Shown in pieces: positions 11,601 through 24,451 of a stretch of 64,000 bases of DNA. Origin of the DNA: Chrysaora quinquecirrha (Eukaryota; Cnidaria; Scyphozoa; Semaeostomeae; Pelagiidae); assembly GCA_014526335.1 (NCBI GenBank), contig JACTAT010000060.1, forward strand, positions 8,411,686 to 8,475,685, written 5' to 3'. The translations under genes were made by a program, and so were the position numbers. The notes below the pieces were generated by a model that saw only the letters and a program-made list of their open reading frames with translations, was not told the origin of the DNA and did not search any database. The stretch's first letter is position 1. Each line of letters opens with the position of its first letter.

Positions 11601-14600
11601 TGGCGAGGTTTCGCGATTGGTTTGTTTCTCAAGCTACAGGGCATGCAGTTGTCAATATCAACAGCAGATAAAGATCAGAAACTGTGGATCATTTTATGTG
11701 TATTGGATCACAAGTGTACCAACATGCTCTCTGAGATATTGTGGAGTTAAAGGTTTGTGAATGTATTTTAACTCTATCACTAATCCCATAGCTTTGTTGA
11801 AAAAAACGATTTTCCTGCTGCTTCCATTTGTTTCCAAAAACGAACGACTATAGTTTACTCGATTGCCTCGAGCGTCCCCTTGGGCGAACTTGAAACCTGT
11901 GTGAAATAGGAGGTTCAGCTTTCAAATTTTATTAATAATTATATATATTTGACACTCTGACGCTTTTGAATACGTAGGTGGCAGTTGATTCCATTCAAGA
12001 GCTTTGCGGCATGGAAGTAGAGTCTGGGACCAACCTGATGCGCAGGGCAGCTCTATCCTGAGGGTCTGTTTATCCGGGGAAGGGCGCTTCATCGAGGAAA
12101 TACGCTATGCTAGTTGAAGCAGAGTTAAAATAAAATGCTAAACGCAATGCTTATTAAAACCCCAATAAGCTACAAAGATGTCATCAAATTCAAAACCTCC
12201 AGTAATATAGGCACTATTGAATTTAGTTTGGCAGCCATATAGCGTAGTATATAGTGCATTATCTATTATATTAATCTGTGAAATATTTCGTCGATAAAAC
12301 GAAATAATAAATGTTAAACACTTCCAAGCAACCCAAAGCTGCGACCACGCATGTGGGTACGAAAGTTTGGGTCTGGCCGAGTAATCTCAATACTTTGTCT
12401 TTCAGAGTATTTTCCTTTTAAGGTTTCAGAACTCGGTAGCCTGCTAAACCTATTACAACCTTCGGTTATTTTCAATAGATAAAACAGCTGAAGTGACGTG
12501 CAGCGAGAATTTCATGAGAATCGACCTGGACAAAAGATTCTTCAACGCATCGGCATACTCAAGCATCACCTTGCAAAATCCAGCCTGCAAAGCATCTTGG
12601 TCTACATACAGCAGTCACATAAGCCTCGGCACATTCCCAAGTCAGTGCGACTCGAAACGCAGAGATACATACAATTACATCATATATGAAAACGAGGTTA
12701 TCATGACAGCGAAGCCGACAACAGGAATGATCACACGAAACAATGACATAAGAATTCGTTTCGAATGCTCGTATAAGAAAGATGGTTTTGTTAGTACTGT
12801 GTCATTTAAGCCCGTCTCTACTGTCAATGCAACGGAGGGTACGTACTTTGTTGTTAACATTCAATACACGCACTTGTTAAGTTGAAACTAGTTAAACTCA
12901 GAAGTTTCTTGAAGGTTCATCTTGGAGCAAAAAGCTTCTTGAAAGTTTCCTTCATACTAAACTGCGAAAGACCAAGTTTTGCGTTGAAAGATGCAAGAAA
13001 CTCTGTGTACACAACGCCATTCAGCAAAATTAAAAAACGCTGCAACAAACACCTATAATGACATAAAAAAACCCAGGGGCATCCGAGATTCCTATTGAAT
13101 CAAACGGATTCTTATAAGATTCCTGCAAAAACAATAGAGATTCTCGCTAAGGGTGTACGAGATTCCAAGGGGTGAATTGCCCCTCGAAAAAGACAACCGA
13201 ACTGCACATTTCGACAAAAAACAGGCCAACATTTCCACAGTCAAACTGAAAAAATTTTTTTCAAAGAATATAGTTCAGCTGTTTAATTTTTGTTTATCTT
13301 AAGGTCTTACTTTCTTATGGTTGGACATAAAATGAACTACATATTGTACATATTGTTCGAAAGTGTAACTGAAGGATATATCGATGCTCAGGAAGCGAGG
13401 AAAAACACGATGCTCAGAAAGATTTTTGTGATCTAATCTTGTAAGGAGTATGATTTACCTCAAAGCTCAAATTTTGAAAAATATTTGATTTTTGTTACAG
13501 TTGGTATTGGAAACTTTAGCTTCTACTTTCGGATGTACACAGACAAATACTACAGCAAGGTGCATTCGTACTTTCCCGTGAAAATCAACCTGAGAGATTG
13601 GTTGTATTTCGAAGCGTATGCACGCGTGTCAGACAAGAAATTAGTCGTGTTGGTTGATCAGTGCTATTCAACATCAACAATGGATCCTAATCATCCGCAG
13701 AAATACGTGTTTATCAACGAAAGGTTCGTCACATTCGTTTAATTTTCATGAAGTTTCTCTGTCTCTGACAAAACTGAGACCGTCGCATTTGGATATCAGC
13801 TATTGCATCCATCATTCAATGCGGTATTGGGTATATCTAATGGAAAGGATATGGGAAAACGAAGTATTAGATAAGGAAAAAGGTACCAGGTATGAATGAG
13901 GAGGTACGAGGTATGGTAAAGGAGGTATAAGGTAGGGCAAACGGAGGTACGGGGAAGGTATGAGGTACAGAAGAGGTACGAGGTATGAGGTGTAAGGCAT
14001 GGTAAAGGAGGTATGAGGTAAGGAAAATGGAGGTATGGGGGAGGAATGAGGCACGGATAAAAGGTATGAGGCACGAGGCATGGCAATGGAGGTATGAGGT
14101 ATGGGAGAAGGAGGTATGAGGTATAGGAAAGGTACGAGGTATGAGGTGTAAGGCATGGTAAAGGAGGTATAAGGTAGGACAAACGGAGGTACGGGGGAGG
14201 TATGAGGTACAGGAGAGGTACGAGGTATGAGGTGTAAGGTATGGTAAAGGAGGTATAAGGTAGGACAAACGGAGGTACGGGGGAGGTATGAGGTACAGGA
14301 GAGGTACGAGGTATGAGGTGTAAGGTATGGTAAAGGAGGTATAAGGTAGGACAAACGGAGGTACAGGGGAGGTATGAGGTACAGGAGAGGTACGAGGTAT
14401 GAGGTGTAAGGTATGGTAAAGGAGGTATAAGGTAGGACAAACGGAGGTACGGGGCAGGTATGAGGTACAGGAGAGGTACGAGGTATGAGGTGTAAGGTAT
14501 GGTAAAGGAGGTATAAGGTAGGACAAACGGAGGTACAGGGGAGGTATGAGGTACAGGAGAGGTACGAGGTATGAGGTGTAAGGTATGGTAAAGGAGGTAT

Positions 14601-16800
14601 AAGGTGGGACAAACGGAGGTACAGGGGAGGTATGAGGTACAGGAGAGGTACGAGGTATGAGGTGTAAGGTATGGTAAAGGAGGTATAAGGTAGGACAAAC
14701 GGAGGTACGGGGGAGGTATGAGGTACAGGAGAGGTACGAGGTATGAGGTGTAAGGCATGGTAAAGGAGGTATGAGGTAAGGAAAATGGAGGTATGAGGAA
14801 CGGAAAAAGGTACGAGGTATGAGGTGTGAGGCATGGTAAAGGAGGTATGAGGTAGATCAAGCGGAGGTATGAGGTAGGCAAAAAAGTATCAGGATTAAAG
14901 CATGGAAGTTGCTACTATGAGGAATGGTAAAAGAAGGTATTAGGCATAGTGGAAGGAGGTATGAGATACGGCAAAAGGAGGTATGAGGTACGGAAAAAAT
15001 TATTATGAGGTAGGGAAAATTGTTCCAGGGTTGAAGTATGGAATAAGCAAGCATAAGCTATGGTAAAAGAAGGTATGAGGCTTGGTAAAAGAGGTCTGAT
15101 AGGTATGGCAAAAGGAAGTATGAGGTACGAAAAAAGGTACGAGGTATGAGGAATTGTAAAGGAGGCATGAGGTATGAATAAAGGTGCAAGGTATGAAGTA
15201 TGGAATATGTAAGAAGGGGTGGTGTAAGATGGTATAAGACATGATGAAGGAGGTATGAGATATGGCAAAAGCAGGTATGGGGTGCCAGGAATGAGGTATG
15301 GAAATGTACGTATGAAGCATGGAAGAGTTATGAAACATGGCATAAGGTATGAGGTATGGCTGGATATATGAGGTCTGTGATATGTAGATACGGTTCCCTT
15401 GTATCAGCAACTTACAACTCTAAAACTAACAACTCCATATTTATCAATGCAGACGTGCAATTGACAGCACCGTGAAGTTCCACAAATCCGATGGAATGAG
15501 ACAGAGATTCAGTATACAGGGATACAAGTATATCAATAGTACTGCAGTTTATATCCATTGCATCGTGTTTGTTTGTTACGAAGATTCTACAGAGTATAGA
15601 TGCAGCAAAGGCTCCGATGGAAACACTGTAAACCGCGTGAGAGCGAGGCGTGATTTGGAAGGAGGCTCAGCCTACGCAGTCGATAAGAAAGACTACTCCA
15701 AATATTATTTGGTTGAAGCTGGTCCATTGGTGTTGGATGACAGCAAACCGGATCCTAAATCAGGTTAGTCATGTTGAAACTGGATAAATCTTAGATGATT
15801 GGTTTATCTTTGGGTTGACCTATTTCACCACACTGAGCCAGCTTCTATAATTCACTTTAAGAACAGCATAGTTTTAAAACGATTAACGAGCCTTTCATAA
15901 CCTCTCTAACATATTCCGTAGTACCGCCCCCCTGAATGGTTGAGCTGAATTCTCACAGATAGAATACTTGTTTTCTAATCATTTGCACAGAAAAGTGATC
16001 ATTTTCTAGTTTTGAGGAGGATGTTTAAACATCTTTTAAGTACAATGAGGATTCGTTTTCCACTTTGACTCTTCCACTACTTCATTCGGTCAACTCGCTG
16101 TTTTCAGAAAGCTGATTGGTGTTCAGAAACCCAGCACCAGTCCTGCTTCAACTTGCTTGGCTCCCTCATGGTGATGCACACGTGGCTTCACTAAAGAAAT
16201 GCGTTTCGTTCGTCGTCGCTGTAGTTCGCTATTTCAGTTTATTTCCTATCTTTCCTACTCTGTATTATGCAAGACGAAGATACTTTTCGTATCATAGAAA
16301 ATTTCATATTTCTAATTGTTCATCTTTCTCCTAAATATTGAAAATACTTGGCGATAGTCTGGCTATTCACGAAGACATTTTAGAAATCAACGGTGCAACA
16401 TGGTGGTTTGGAATGACTTTGGCCCTGGAACAGTGGGTTCACATTGTCAGTTACTTGATATACAAAGCGAGAATATACGTAATACATAATATGATGCAAT
16501 AGGTACCTTTTTTGTTGTAATCTCTCATTTTGACTATTGCCAGGCAAAGAAATAAGCGAAGGTGGCATTTCAACAACAACAATTTTGCTGATTGCTGGCG
16601 TGGCACTCTTGGTAATCATCATTGCTTTATTGGTTGTGAAGATGCGAAGAACAACTCCTGCTCCAGCTGCAACACCAACAACCAAACAGCTTGAGATTGG
16701 TATTGACAATGCACCTGGTGGCAAAGAATACGTCATCATGGATGAGAGCCCAGCCAATCAGGAGCCAGAAGGCCTTGGAAAGAAAGAAGAGTCGTTTTAA
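8660..16800 (+). CDS. Secretory membrane protein with two D8C domains and a ZP module (uromodulin/OIT3-like)
   Basis: I read seven exons: 8660-8719, 10021-10062, 10885-11752, 12479-12838, 13501-13723, 15453-15763 and 16544-16800. They total 2121 nt (706 aa) with all phases matching. Exon 1 encodes a signal peptide. Exon 3 holds two tandem D8C domains, each with the GWYRF-x-G-x-AG-x-RM-DYCP core and a C-terminal NCG-FYVY stretch, separated by a Thr/Ser linker. Exons 4-6 form ZP-N and ZP-C, with cysteines in the expected order. A furin-type RARR lies at about 15641-15652 between the ZP module and the membrane segment. Exon 7 has a Gly/Ser linker, a hydrophobic helix followed by KMRR, and a short cytosolic tail ending at a TAA. 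ZP proteins of this type are cleaved at the surface and polymerise into extracellular filaments, and this is the likely role here. Orthology to one vertebrate gene cannot be assigned. Confidence 0.9.
8878..9008. mobile_element. Short inverted-repeat element, GAGGGGCAtTTCACTC family (copy 1)
   Basis: This copy begins GGGGCATTTCACTC with a TGTACGAGATTT box and ends GTGGATTGCCCCTCG. It lies in the first intron of the ZP gene and has the same layout as the copies at 13074 and 27504. Confidence 0.65.
10227..10637 (-). mobile_element. MITE, TA-flanked CACGCTTTTTT family (copy 2, inverted)
   Basis: This is a full-length copy in the opposite orientation to those at 5990 and 19913, with the same termini and TA flanks. 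It lies in intron 2 of the ZP gene. The shared interior includes GCAAAGCTCGAGACTACTC on the complementary strand. Confidence 0.85.
13074..13187. mobile_element. Short inverted-repeat element, GAGGGGCA family (copy 2)
   Basis: This unit ends GTGTACGAGATTCCAAGG, then GGTGAATTGCCCCTCG, nearly identical to the right ends of the other copies. Its left end is degenerate (AGGGGCATCCGAGATTCC). It lies in ZP-gene intron 4. Confidence 0.6.
13850..15375. repeat. Purine-rich minisatellite in the ZP-gene intron, core unit 86 bp
   Basis: About 1.5 kb of intron 5 is made of GAGGTA(T/C)GAGGTA-type motifs. Between about 14160 and 14790 these form a regular higher-order unit of 86 bp: the same phrase recurs at 14161, 14247 and 14333. 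The flanks at 13850-14150 and 14790-15375 are degenerate. The plus strand is nearly all purine plus T, so the minus strand lacks stop codons and shows long spurious reading frames in all three phases. These are rejected as coding. Confidence 0.9.
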
Positions 16801-17745
16801 AGAGTGGAAGGAAGATCGAAGATCTTTGCAAGCGAAGATCAAACGTTTTCAAAACATTTTATAGTTAAAGAACAAGTAGTTTTACTATTCATGGTTTTTT
16901 TTAAGTTAATAGCTTTGAAACAATATCTTCTATTGCTATACCTAGTTTCTTTATCGTCTTATCATATATTTTCGTAGTTTTCTTTATGCTAGCATACTTA
17001 TAGAGAAACGTTTGTGGAACAACTTGTTTAAGGTTTTAAGTCATATTTGCAGTGTTTTCATACTGACATTCTGGAACAGGCATAATCAAGTAAAACAAGT
17101 CAGCTTTTCAATTTGATTAATTGGGCTGAGCAATCAGATTGTACAATTTGTTGTACTGGTTTAACTTAAGCTGGTTTAACTTGCAGTGCAAATGCGGTGA
17201 ATCAAGGCTTGAAAGTCATGTTTTGTAGCACTATATGATGTTTCTTTACAGTATTTTAATGTACTTTTTAGTATTAGCCTATAGCACCAAACAAAAGTTT
17301 GCGACAGGCCTGCTCAGGCTACACAGTTTTCAGTTTTTAATCGATATACTCTTAAGTTTCATGTTGTTATCATATTATCATATTACTCTTTATCTTTTGT
17401 ACTTGTTGATGTTAACAAAATGCTTGACTAAAATGAGTTTTAGGGAGCACACAGGCAAAGTTTTTTATGACTTCTTCTAAGACAACGCATCACTAACAGA
17501 TTCGCAATCTTGTATGTAGGTTTGTTCTCATTCCCAGGGTCTAACTCGAGGCGTGAGCTTCTCAGCTCCAGGGGGAGCAGGGAAATTTGAGAAACAAAGA
17601 TGTCAATCAGGTTTCTCTCTTGAGTTAAATGAAACGCAAGCTTCTGACAGCAATATCCAAGGATTTATACTTGTAATCATAAGATCTTATGGGCAAAACA
17701 TTATCTTTAATATGTTCCATATTCTTTGATATGTCTACTTAAGTG
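16801..17745. other. Convergent intergenic spacer, probably both 3' UTRs
   Basis: This is an AT-rich stretch between the stop codon of the ZP gene and the stop codon of the minus-strand gene at 17746. Both genes end here, so it should contain their 3' untranslated regions. I see no conserved coding signal or named repeat in it. Confidence 0.4.
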
Positions 17746-20700
17746 TCAAGAATCATCGCCATTTTCTGAATCAACATCAGATACGTCCAACATTGCTCGT
17801 TTTATTTCTTCTGATAAATTCAAAGACATGTCTAATCCAGATGTCAAATCAGGAATCGAATCAACATCGAAATCATTAAAGGATGATTTCTCAATGATTG
17901 CATCAAGATCATCGTCATCGATCACTGCACTGATTTCATTATTTTTTATTGTTAATCCATTTTCATTCTCCACTTTGATTTCAATTGACGTTTCATTGGT
18001 CCCTATTTCAGACGATGGTCCTTCTTCGAGCTGTAAACTCTGTGAATCATCTTGTTTATCTTCATCACCGGGAACCACAGATTCTTCTTTAACATCAACT
18101 TTTTCGTCCGCTGTTTCGATGTTCCTCTCTGTCTCCTCTGCCACATGTTCATTTATAACTATATCTTTATTACATGGCAGTAGATCTCTGCCTTCACAGC
18201 AATTATCTGCATCATCCCCAGATCTAGCTTCACCACTTTTATCGATTTCTTCTGTCTCTCTTCCTCCATCACTATCAACATCAGCACTACTCACATCGTC
18301 TTTATCTCTTTCTTCACCATTATCGCAAATATCTCCAGCACCGTGAATCTCCTCAATATCTTCTTCAGACATACTAATAGCTTTCGACTTTTGATCAACA
18401 GTATCATTACGACTTGTATCACCACAATCAACCATCGCGATCAATTTCCTTGATCTTCTCAAGCACAGAATTATCATTTATAATCATCAAAGTCCCATTT
18501 CCATTATTAACAACGATATCGTCTTCTGAAACAGTCTCCGCGAGTTCACAAGGCGTCGAATTCGGTACAGGAATTATAATATGCAACTGATCCGAATCTC
18601 GATTGGCATCCGAAACTCGATTAACAGCTGAATCCGGATTAGGATTATCTTGCTTAAACTTTGCTTCATAGATTTCATACGAAGGTATATATCATGTTTT
18701 GGTTTTGTAGTTGGATCCATTAAAGACATCTTATCAACACGAAGTGGAGCTTTGATTTTGTTATATCTTTCCTTTGCTTTTCTCTCAAATGGGTTCATTG
18801 TACTAACATTTATCTCTGTGATATTGCCAGGATTTGCCCTCCTTTGCATCAATCCGGAGTTTTTCAGTGATCTAGTTACTGTTGGTCTTGGACGGGGGTG
18901 AACTGCGTCTCTATGCATAAATTGCAAGCCATTATAAAACGGATACGGTAGGGCACGTCCACGGTTCATTAAAAGAGCGTTTAAAGCTGCTTTTCCAATG
19001 CCGCTATTCGTTTCTTTTATCATGTCCAGTCTTGCTTCCAAAAGACTGACTCCTGGTGACTTGAAAGGCGTGAATGATCGGTACTTTTCGTACGTTTGCT
19101 TCATGATGTCTTTATCACTCGGCCAGTCGGTCACACTCGCCTTACTCGGAACAGGCGATCCAGCTCGATTTTTATTTTCGATATCATTTGACTCGTTTTT
19201 CGGTTTCTGCTCAGTTGTTATAGAGTTGGTAGATTGTTTGGATTGCTGGATTTCGTTTTGCAATTCTTCATTAGCCAAAACATCATCTTCTTTTATTGCA
19301 TCAATACTTTGCAATGGCAGCTCAAATGCGCCTTTTTTCAATGGACTCGCGGGTGTTGGCGCAGGAGCCTGAGGCATTTCTTCTGAAGCTTCCCTGAAAA
19401 AGCAATTTTGCTTGAAATTAAATTTTCAAACAAAAAACATTTTCAACGAGCAATGTTTCGATGAAGGACAATTTCGTAACGAGCCATTTTTGACCAGGTT
19501 TATCTCATGTCCAGGAAACAAAAATCAGGGTAGTAAATGATAATTGCAAAAAGAATGAGCTCTGCATCCCCTTCTAAACTTAAAACCCCTCAACATTGTC
19601 AATTACCTACTTTCCCTTTCAAAATCCAGTGTCCTAGGTTCCACACAGGATATTGCTCCCTGCAACATTACAATTTCTTACTATAACTTTGAAATGTAAG
19701 GAGTGGATTTCCATATCTGTCATAGGCACGGCGAAGCTGGGAGGCTCACCAACAGCAAAGGTATTTTGAACTCATATGACGTAATTGAAATGTTTGCTAT
19801 TGCTTAACATTGAGCTATAGCGTCCTCAGTTCTAAACTGGTTTTGGCATTCTTGTGTAATGCAATCCATTGGAGGTCTTATTGTATTGATGAGGATGACG
19901 TAAAATAAATCTTACACGCTTGTTTTTTATGAGGAACCTAGCTCAAGGCCTAGTTCTTAAAGTTCCTTATGTTTTGACGTCTTTTGAGACGATTGTAGTC
20001 CCAAAAGTTCCTTAATAGTTCCTTAATTTGAACTGCACATCCAGATTAATGACTACCGTACAGAGACATTCGCATGTAAGCAAAGCTCGAGACTACTCAA
20101 GGAAACATTTGATACATGCGTATAGTTTATGTGATTTTCGACTGCAAATGAATGGAACGGGCTTTCTAATTCTGGATTTTTTGCAGTGATAAAAATATTA
20201 AACAATGAAAAGTTCCTTAGTGATTTTCTCTTCAGTAGTATAAGTTCTTTAAATTTTCCGGCCTTCTACATGTAGGTTCCTTATAAAGTGGTTCCTTATA
20301 AAAAAAGCGTGTATCCGTCTATTCCCTCAGTTTTTAAAGACACAGCAGTTCCATATCCAAAAAAAACTTTCATTGTTTACCTTATCTTAAAATTATTATC
20401 AATTATTTCAAAGCTGCTCTTACCATCTAAACAGCAAGCTTTCCTTCATTTCTTGATTGTCTTTCCCTTCAAAAATCTCAGATCCAAGTAGACGTAAATA
20501 ATCTTGATCCGAGAGAGGAGCTTCGACGATCAACGAATCTTTCAAATATTTCACATCTTCATTGATGAGCCTCTCAAGCAGGGAAGCAGTGGATGCACGC
20601 GATGGGGTTGCCCCCGTCCCTCAATCGGCTGCATTTGAATACCATGAAGCCCATGACTTGGTATGGAGTTTTTACAATGATTTTCAATAGGCAGTTGCTT

Positions 20701-23700
20701 TAGTTTATCTTTCGGAAGAGTAACTCGTGGAAGTTGCAATTCTTCTCGTTTACAAAAAGGCACCCCCGATGGGTTAAATTCCGTTTGTTGTTCATCTTTA
20801 TCCACTGGTAGAGGTTTGCCATTTTGTATAACAAATGTCCCATCTGTTTCAACGTCGATTACATCTTCATCTTGAGTCACAAAAGCTTCTTTTGCATCTT
20901 TTTCTTGATCTTTAACTTGCGGCTCATCAGTCTGTTTGTTTGTAGCTGCCTTTTCAATTTTACTCAGCAATGGCCTAATCGAAGCAGGAGTATTTTTTGG
21001 TGTTGTTGGGAAGTCTTTCAGCAAACCATCGCCAAGAAGTTGTATACCAGACCTTGAAAAACAACGTAGATATACTTTTTACACGATTATCTAGATGAAG
21101 ATTGGTATTTCAGCTGGATTTCTTAAACTATTGTCGATCTGAGAGTTAAAGTTTCTTTTGAGCATTTTCTTATAGAATGATAGTTCTCGACTAAGTATTG
21201 TATTTAATCCAAAGCCCACTTCGAGAGCATTTCTAAGTCACACCCTTCTTTAAACCAATGAAAGAGGTTATATTCATTAAAAACGACAACAACGGAGAAA
21301 AATTACCTTTTGCTGCCGGAATCGTCACGTGTGATAGGTGCCAATCGTCTTGGGTACATTCTGTTAGGAGAGGATCGAACAGTATGCGTTGCTCTTGAAT
21401 GACTTCTAAACGCATTTTCCTGGTAATGAAAATACAGTTTAATTCCCTATTCTTCAATAAAGAAAAGGCGAGCGTTGTTAAGATTACTTTCAGAAGGTGG
21501 ATGGATTGAAGTATCTATCTAAAGACCCTGGCGCAGATTATTTGACTATATTTCAGTTAAGTGCTGTGCAAGCTCAAAACATTGTTTTAAACTTTTCAGA
21601 AAAGATATACAGGAATTTTTGTCATTTTAACAAATATCCCTGCACGTTCAATAAAGGCCTGGCAAAACTAGGAGACATGTCGCGCGCGGTATTATCACGT
21701 CACATGTCCTCTCGATGTCTCCCAATTTAGCCTTCTCGGAAACTTTGTAGCGCGCGACAAAATTTCTAGCGAAAGACACGCAAATGTTTGTGGGAGACAA
21801 CAGAAGCACTTCTTCACTCCGTGACTCAGGGGATATGTTGCTCGCTTGTCATCCACCCTGGGAGACACGCCGAATACATGTGCCGCGCGACATATCTCCT
21901 AGTTTAGCCATAGCTTAACAGAACATCGAAAACTGGTATCATTCAACACAAAAACATTCCAAAAATCAGTACCGTTCTTCACACATACAAAAGTTCGAAA
22001 AATTTGGAAATTAGCGCCCTTCTTACCCATTAGTTACATCTTGAGCATGAAAATTGAACTTTGGGACAGCTATTTCCAGTATAAACAAGCTGCATAAATA
22101 ACGAAACACTAAAGTACCAAACATTGGTTAGAAGCAGTATAACAACACTTACCTGATTATAAGGCGTCGCTAAAAATCCAAAGTCTGAATCACTGCCAGT
22201 TATATGCTTCACTGAGACTTTGGCACTTGCGAAGCGCTGTAACACAACATGATTATAATATCAGCGACGAAAAATTATCCGTTTAAAAATTCTCCAGAAC
22301 TCAAGACCCTTATAAGTGTGTCTTTTAATCTGTGGAACTGATCTTACATAATCAGAACGCTGCTTTCACCATGAAATTATCTTCAAATTGGAATTTTAGG
22401 ATTATTTAATTGCTTTTTGCCTTGCAAATGAAATTAATACAGATTAAAATATCTAAGGAAATCAAATGCTCCTAATTCATAATTTATCAATGGTTAACAA
22501 ATTGGAAAATTTGATATTTACGGGAAATTTACATTATGTATTTATAAGAAGTGGGATTGATGGCGAAAATGAAACGCCATAATTTCTGAGTGTTATTGAA
22601 TGAAACCAATAAAAAACCGAATTGACTCAACAAAATACCATACTACTTGGCAAAAATGGGTTACAGGTCAACTCGCCCAATTGTGAACCCACAGTTAAAG
22701 TCGCCACACATCTGATCAATTTGGCTCTTCAAAACTACCCACACTAACTGAACAAGGCAAATCTATTAGTGTGACAAACGAGGGTTTGGGGTGCAAAGCT
22801 TTTACTAGATTATTTTCATGAAGAAAACCTAATCAGACCTTTTAAAATTTTTAATTTTGAACTGAGGTAAGTTTGACACTAATGTGGCCAGTTGACAGTG
22901 GTGCTGGTGATTTGGTTGTGTGGCAAGTTCACAGCTGTGAAGGTTGATGGGCTTCACAAATTATTGGGTAGTTGCCCTTAGCCCCATAGGCTGCTACAGG
23001 CGACAGGCATATAACTGATCAATAAATCACTGAAATCAACCAGTTAATCAATCAATCAAAAGATCAATCAGCTGAGCTTACCTTTCACAATCAGCAGACT
23101 TGCATTTTCTTCTCTTCTATATGACATGAAAAAGACTGTCAGCCCAAACACATCTGCATTGAGAGGTGTGAGATGAGGTTTCCATTTGGCCAGTTAGCAG
23201 AATATGGCAGTTTTCAACAAGACCTCGGGTGTGTAAGAGCCACTTCTATTGTTCTATCCTATTGTCCTATTGTTAATCTCGGTGTGCAAGTGACATACTC
23301 TGCAGCCTGGCCATTTGGCATTGGGTATGAAATTGATTTAGAAACCACAGACAAAATAAGTCAGGATTTTGACTCAGGGACACGCCCACATGGACACACC
23401 CTTCTCACATAAAATGTTGGGCTTTGGACCCACCCCCATCAAAAATTCCTAGCTATGCCATTAAATGCTTAAATGATTCTGCATATAGCTAAATCAAAAT
23501 ATTTAAAACTTGCCTTCTTCTTTTTTGAGGGAACCCAAACCAGATATGGAACAAGGAGATCTTCAGATTCATTGTCAGCATCTTGAAATTGAATATAAGT
23601 TGTTTTGTTTTGTTTTCGCTGAATCCTGATTTCACTTCTTTCTGTTTCCACTTTGCTTTGTTTTTTGTCTTAATCTTTTCAAGTAAAGTGAAGAAAATGA

Positions 23701-24451
23701 TGGAGATGGGCTTGCACAAGGGCCTTTGGAATTCTGAAGCTTTTAAATCTCTGCAAAGAATAAACAAGACAAAACAAGATTAAAGATGCATTTGTGGAAA
23801 ATTGAATAGCTGTTGAGTAAATAAAATATTGGTTGATAAGGTTGAATGCAAATTCATTCAGGGGTGGCGGAAGCACAGGTCCCCATGCCCTTGTGAAAAT
23901 TTTTTATTTTTCTATTGCTTTTTCCAAAGTACGTCACTTTTGCCCCCCCATCCATAGCTTCTGGTGCCCCTGAATGTATTTCTACATTGGTATGGTTAGC
24001 ACCTTGAAGTGAGTGATGAAAAAGGCAGAGATGCCTCTCTGCTTGCAGGTAAAACTGGAACGTAATAGCCTGTGTTATTTTCAGCTGGGCATTCATCATC
24101 AGATTCAAGATCACTTTCAAGTAAATTCACCACTTTGAGTGTTGGTAGAGAACCTATGAGAAAAGAAACAAAAACATTCATTAATTTAAAAGCTAATTAA
24201 TTAAAAGTATCTCCAAACAAATGAAGGAAAATCTCATTCCAAATGCAAATCAAATTACCAGTAGACAATCTGGACGATAAATTATTTCCCGTTAAGTTTG
24301 CTTGCGCGTTTCCAAACGACTGTTCAGTTTTTGGCACATTTTCCAGAGGAGCAAGCAGGCCTAGTCTTCTATAAGCTTCTATCATCTCGATCTTACCACT
24401 GCTCCAACAGCCAGGATGCTGACAAACTACTCCACAACTGGCTCCTTCCAT
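17746..24451 (-). CDS. Unrecognised, largely disordered protein of about 976 aa (seven exons, apparent frameshifts)
   Basis: I read exons at 24451-24259, 24153-24003, 23625-23514, 22236-22153, 21419-21307, 21052-20424 and 19393-17746, with consistent phases. Exon 1 begins MEGASCGVVCQHPGCW. Exon 2 is acidic, exon 5 is basic (MYPRRLAPITRDDSG) and exon 7 starts Pro-rich. A conserved-looking middle (SPGVSLLEARLDMI, then NPFERKAKERYNKI) leads into a 240-residue Asp/Glu/Ser tail with no globular signature. Exon 3 ends in a GC donor (GCAAGT). Three one-base breaks are needed for continuity: a short G run at 20611-20615 (minus strand), then compensating breaks near 18684 and 18432. Between those two breaks the other frame stays open for about 80 codons. 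I do not recognise the family. The exon 3 acceptor is less certain than the others, because a second AG at about 23577 is possible but would disagree in phase. Confidence 0.72.
19913..20313 (+). mobile_element. MITE, TA-flanked CACGCTTTTTT family (copy 3)
   Basis: This full-length copy is in the same orientation as the one at 5990, with inverted termini TACACGC and GCGTGTA. It lies in the last intron of the unrecognised gene, between exons ending at 20424 and starting at 19393. Confidence 0.85.
21656..21912 (+). mobile_element. MITE with CTAGGAGAYATGTCGCGCG termini (copy 1)
   Basis: The left end CTAGGAGACATGTCGCGCGC is matched by an inverted right end GCGCGACATATCTCCTAG, flanked by AAACTAGG and TAGTTTAGCC. 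It is about 257 bp with no open frame and contains the internal phrase GGGAGACACGCCGAATACA, shared with copy 2. It lies in an intron of the unrecognised gene. Confidence 0.85.

Noticed and set aside
13796..15410. Several minus-strand Pro/Tyr/Thr/Ser-rich frames up to 361 codons
   Set aside because: They come from the 86-bp minisatellite, where every minus-strand phase is open. The region is an intron of a plus-strand gene.
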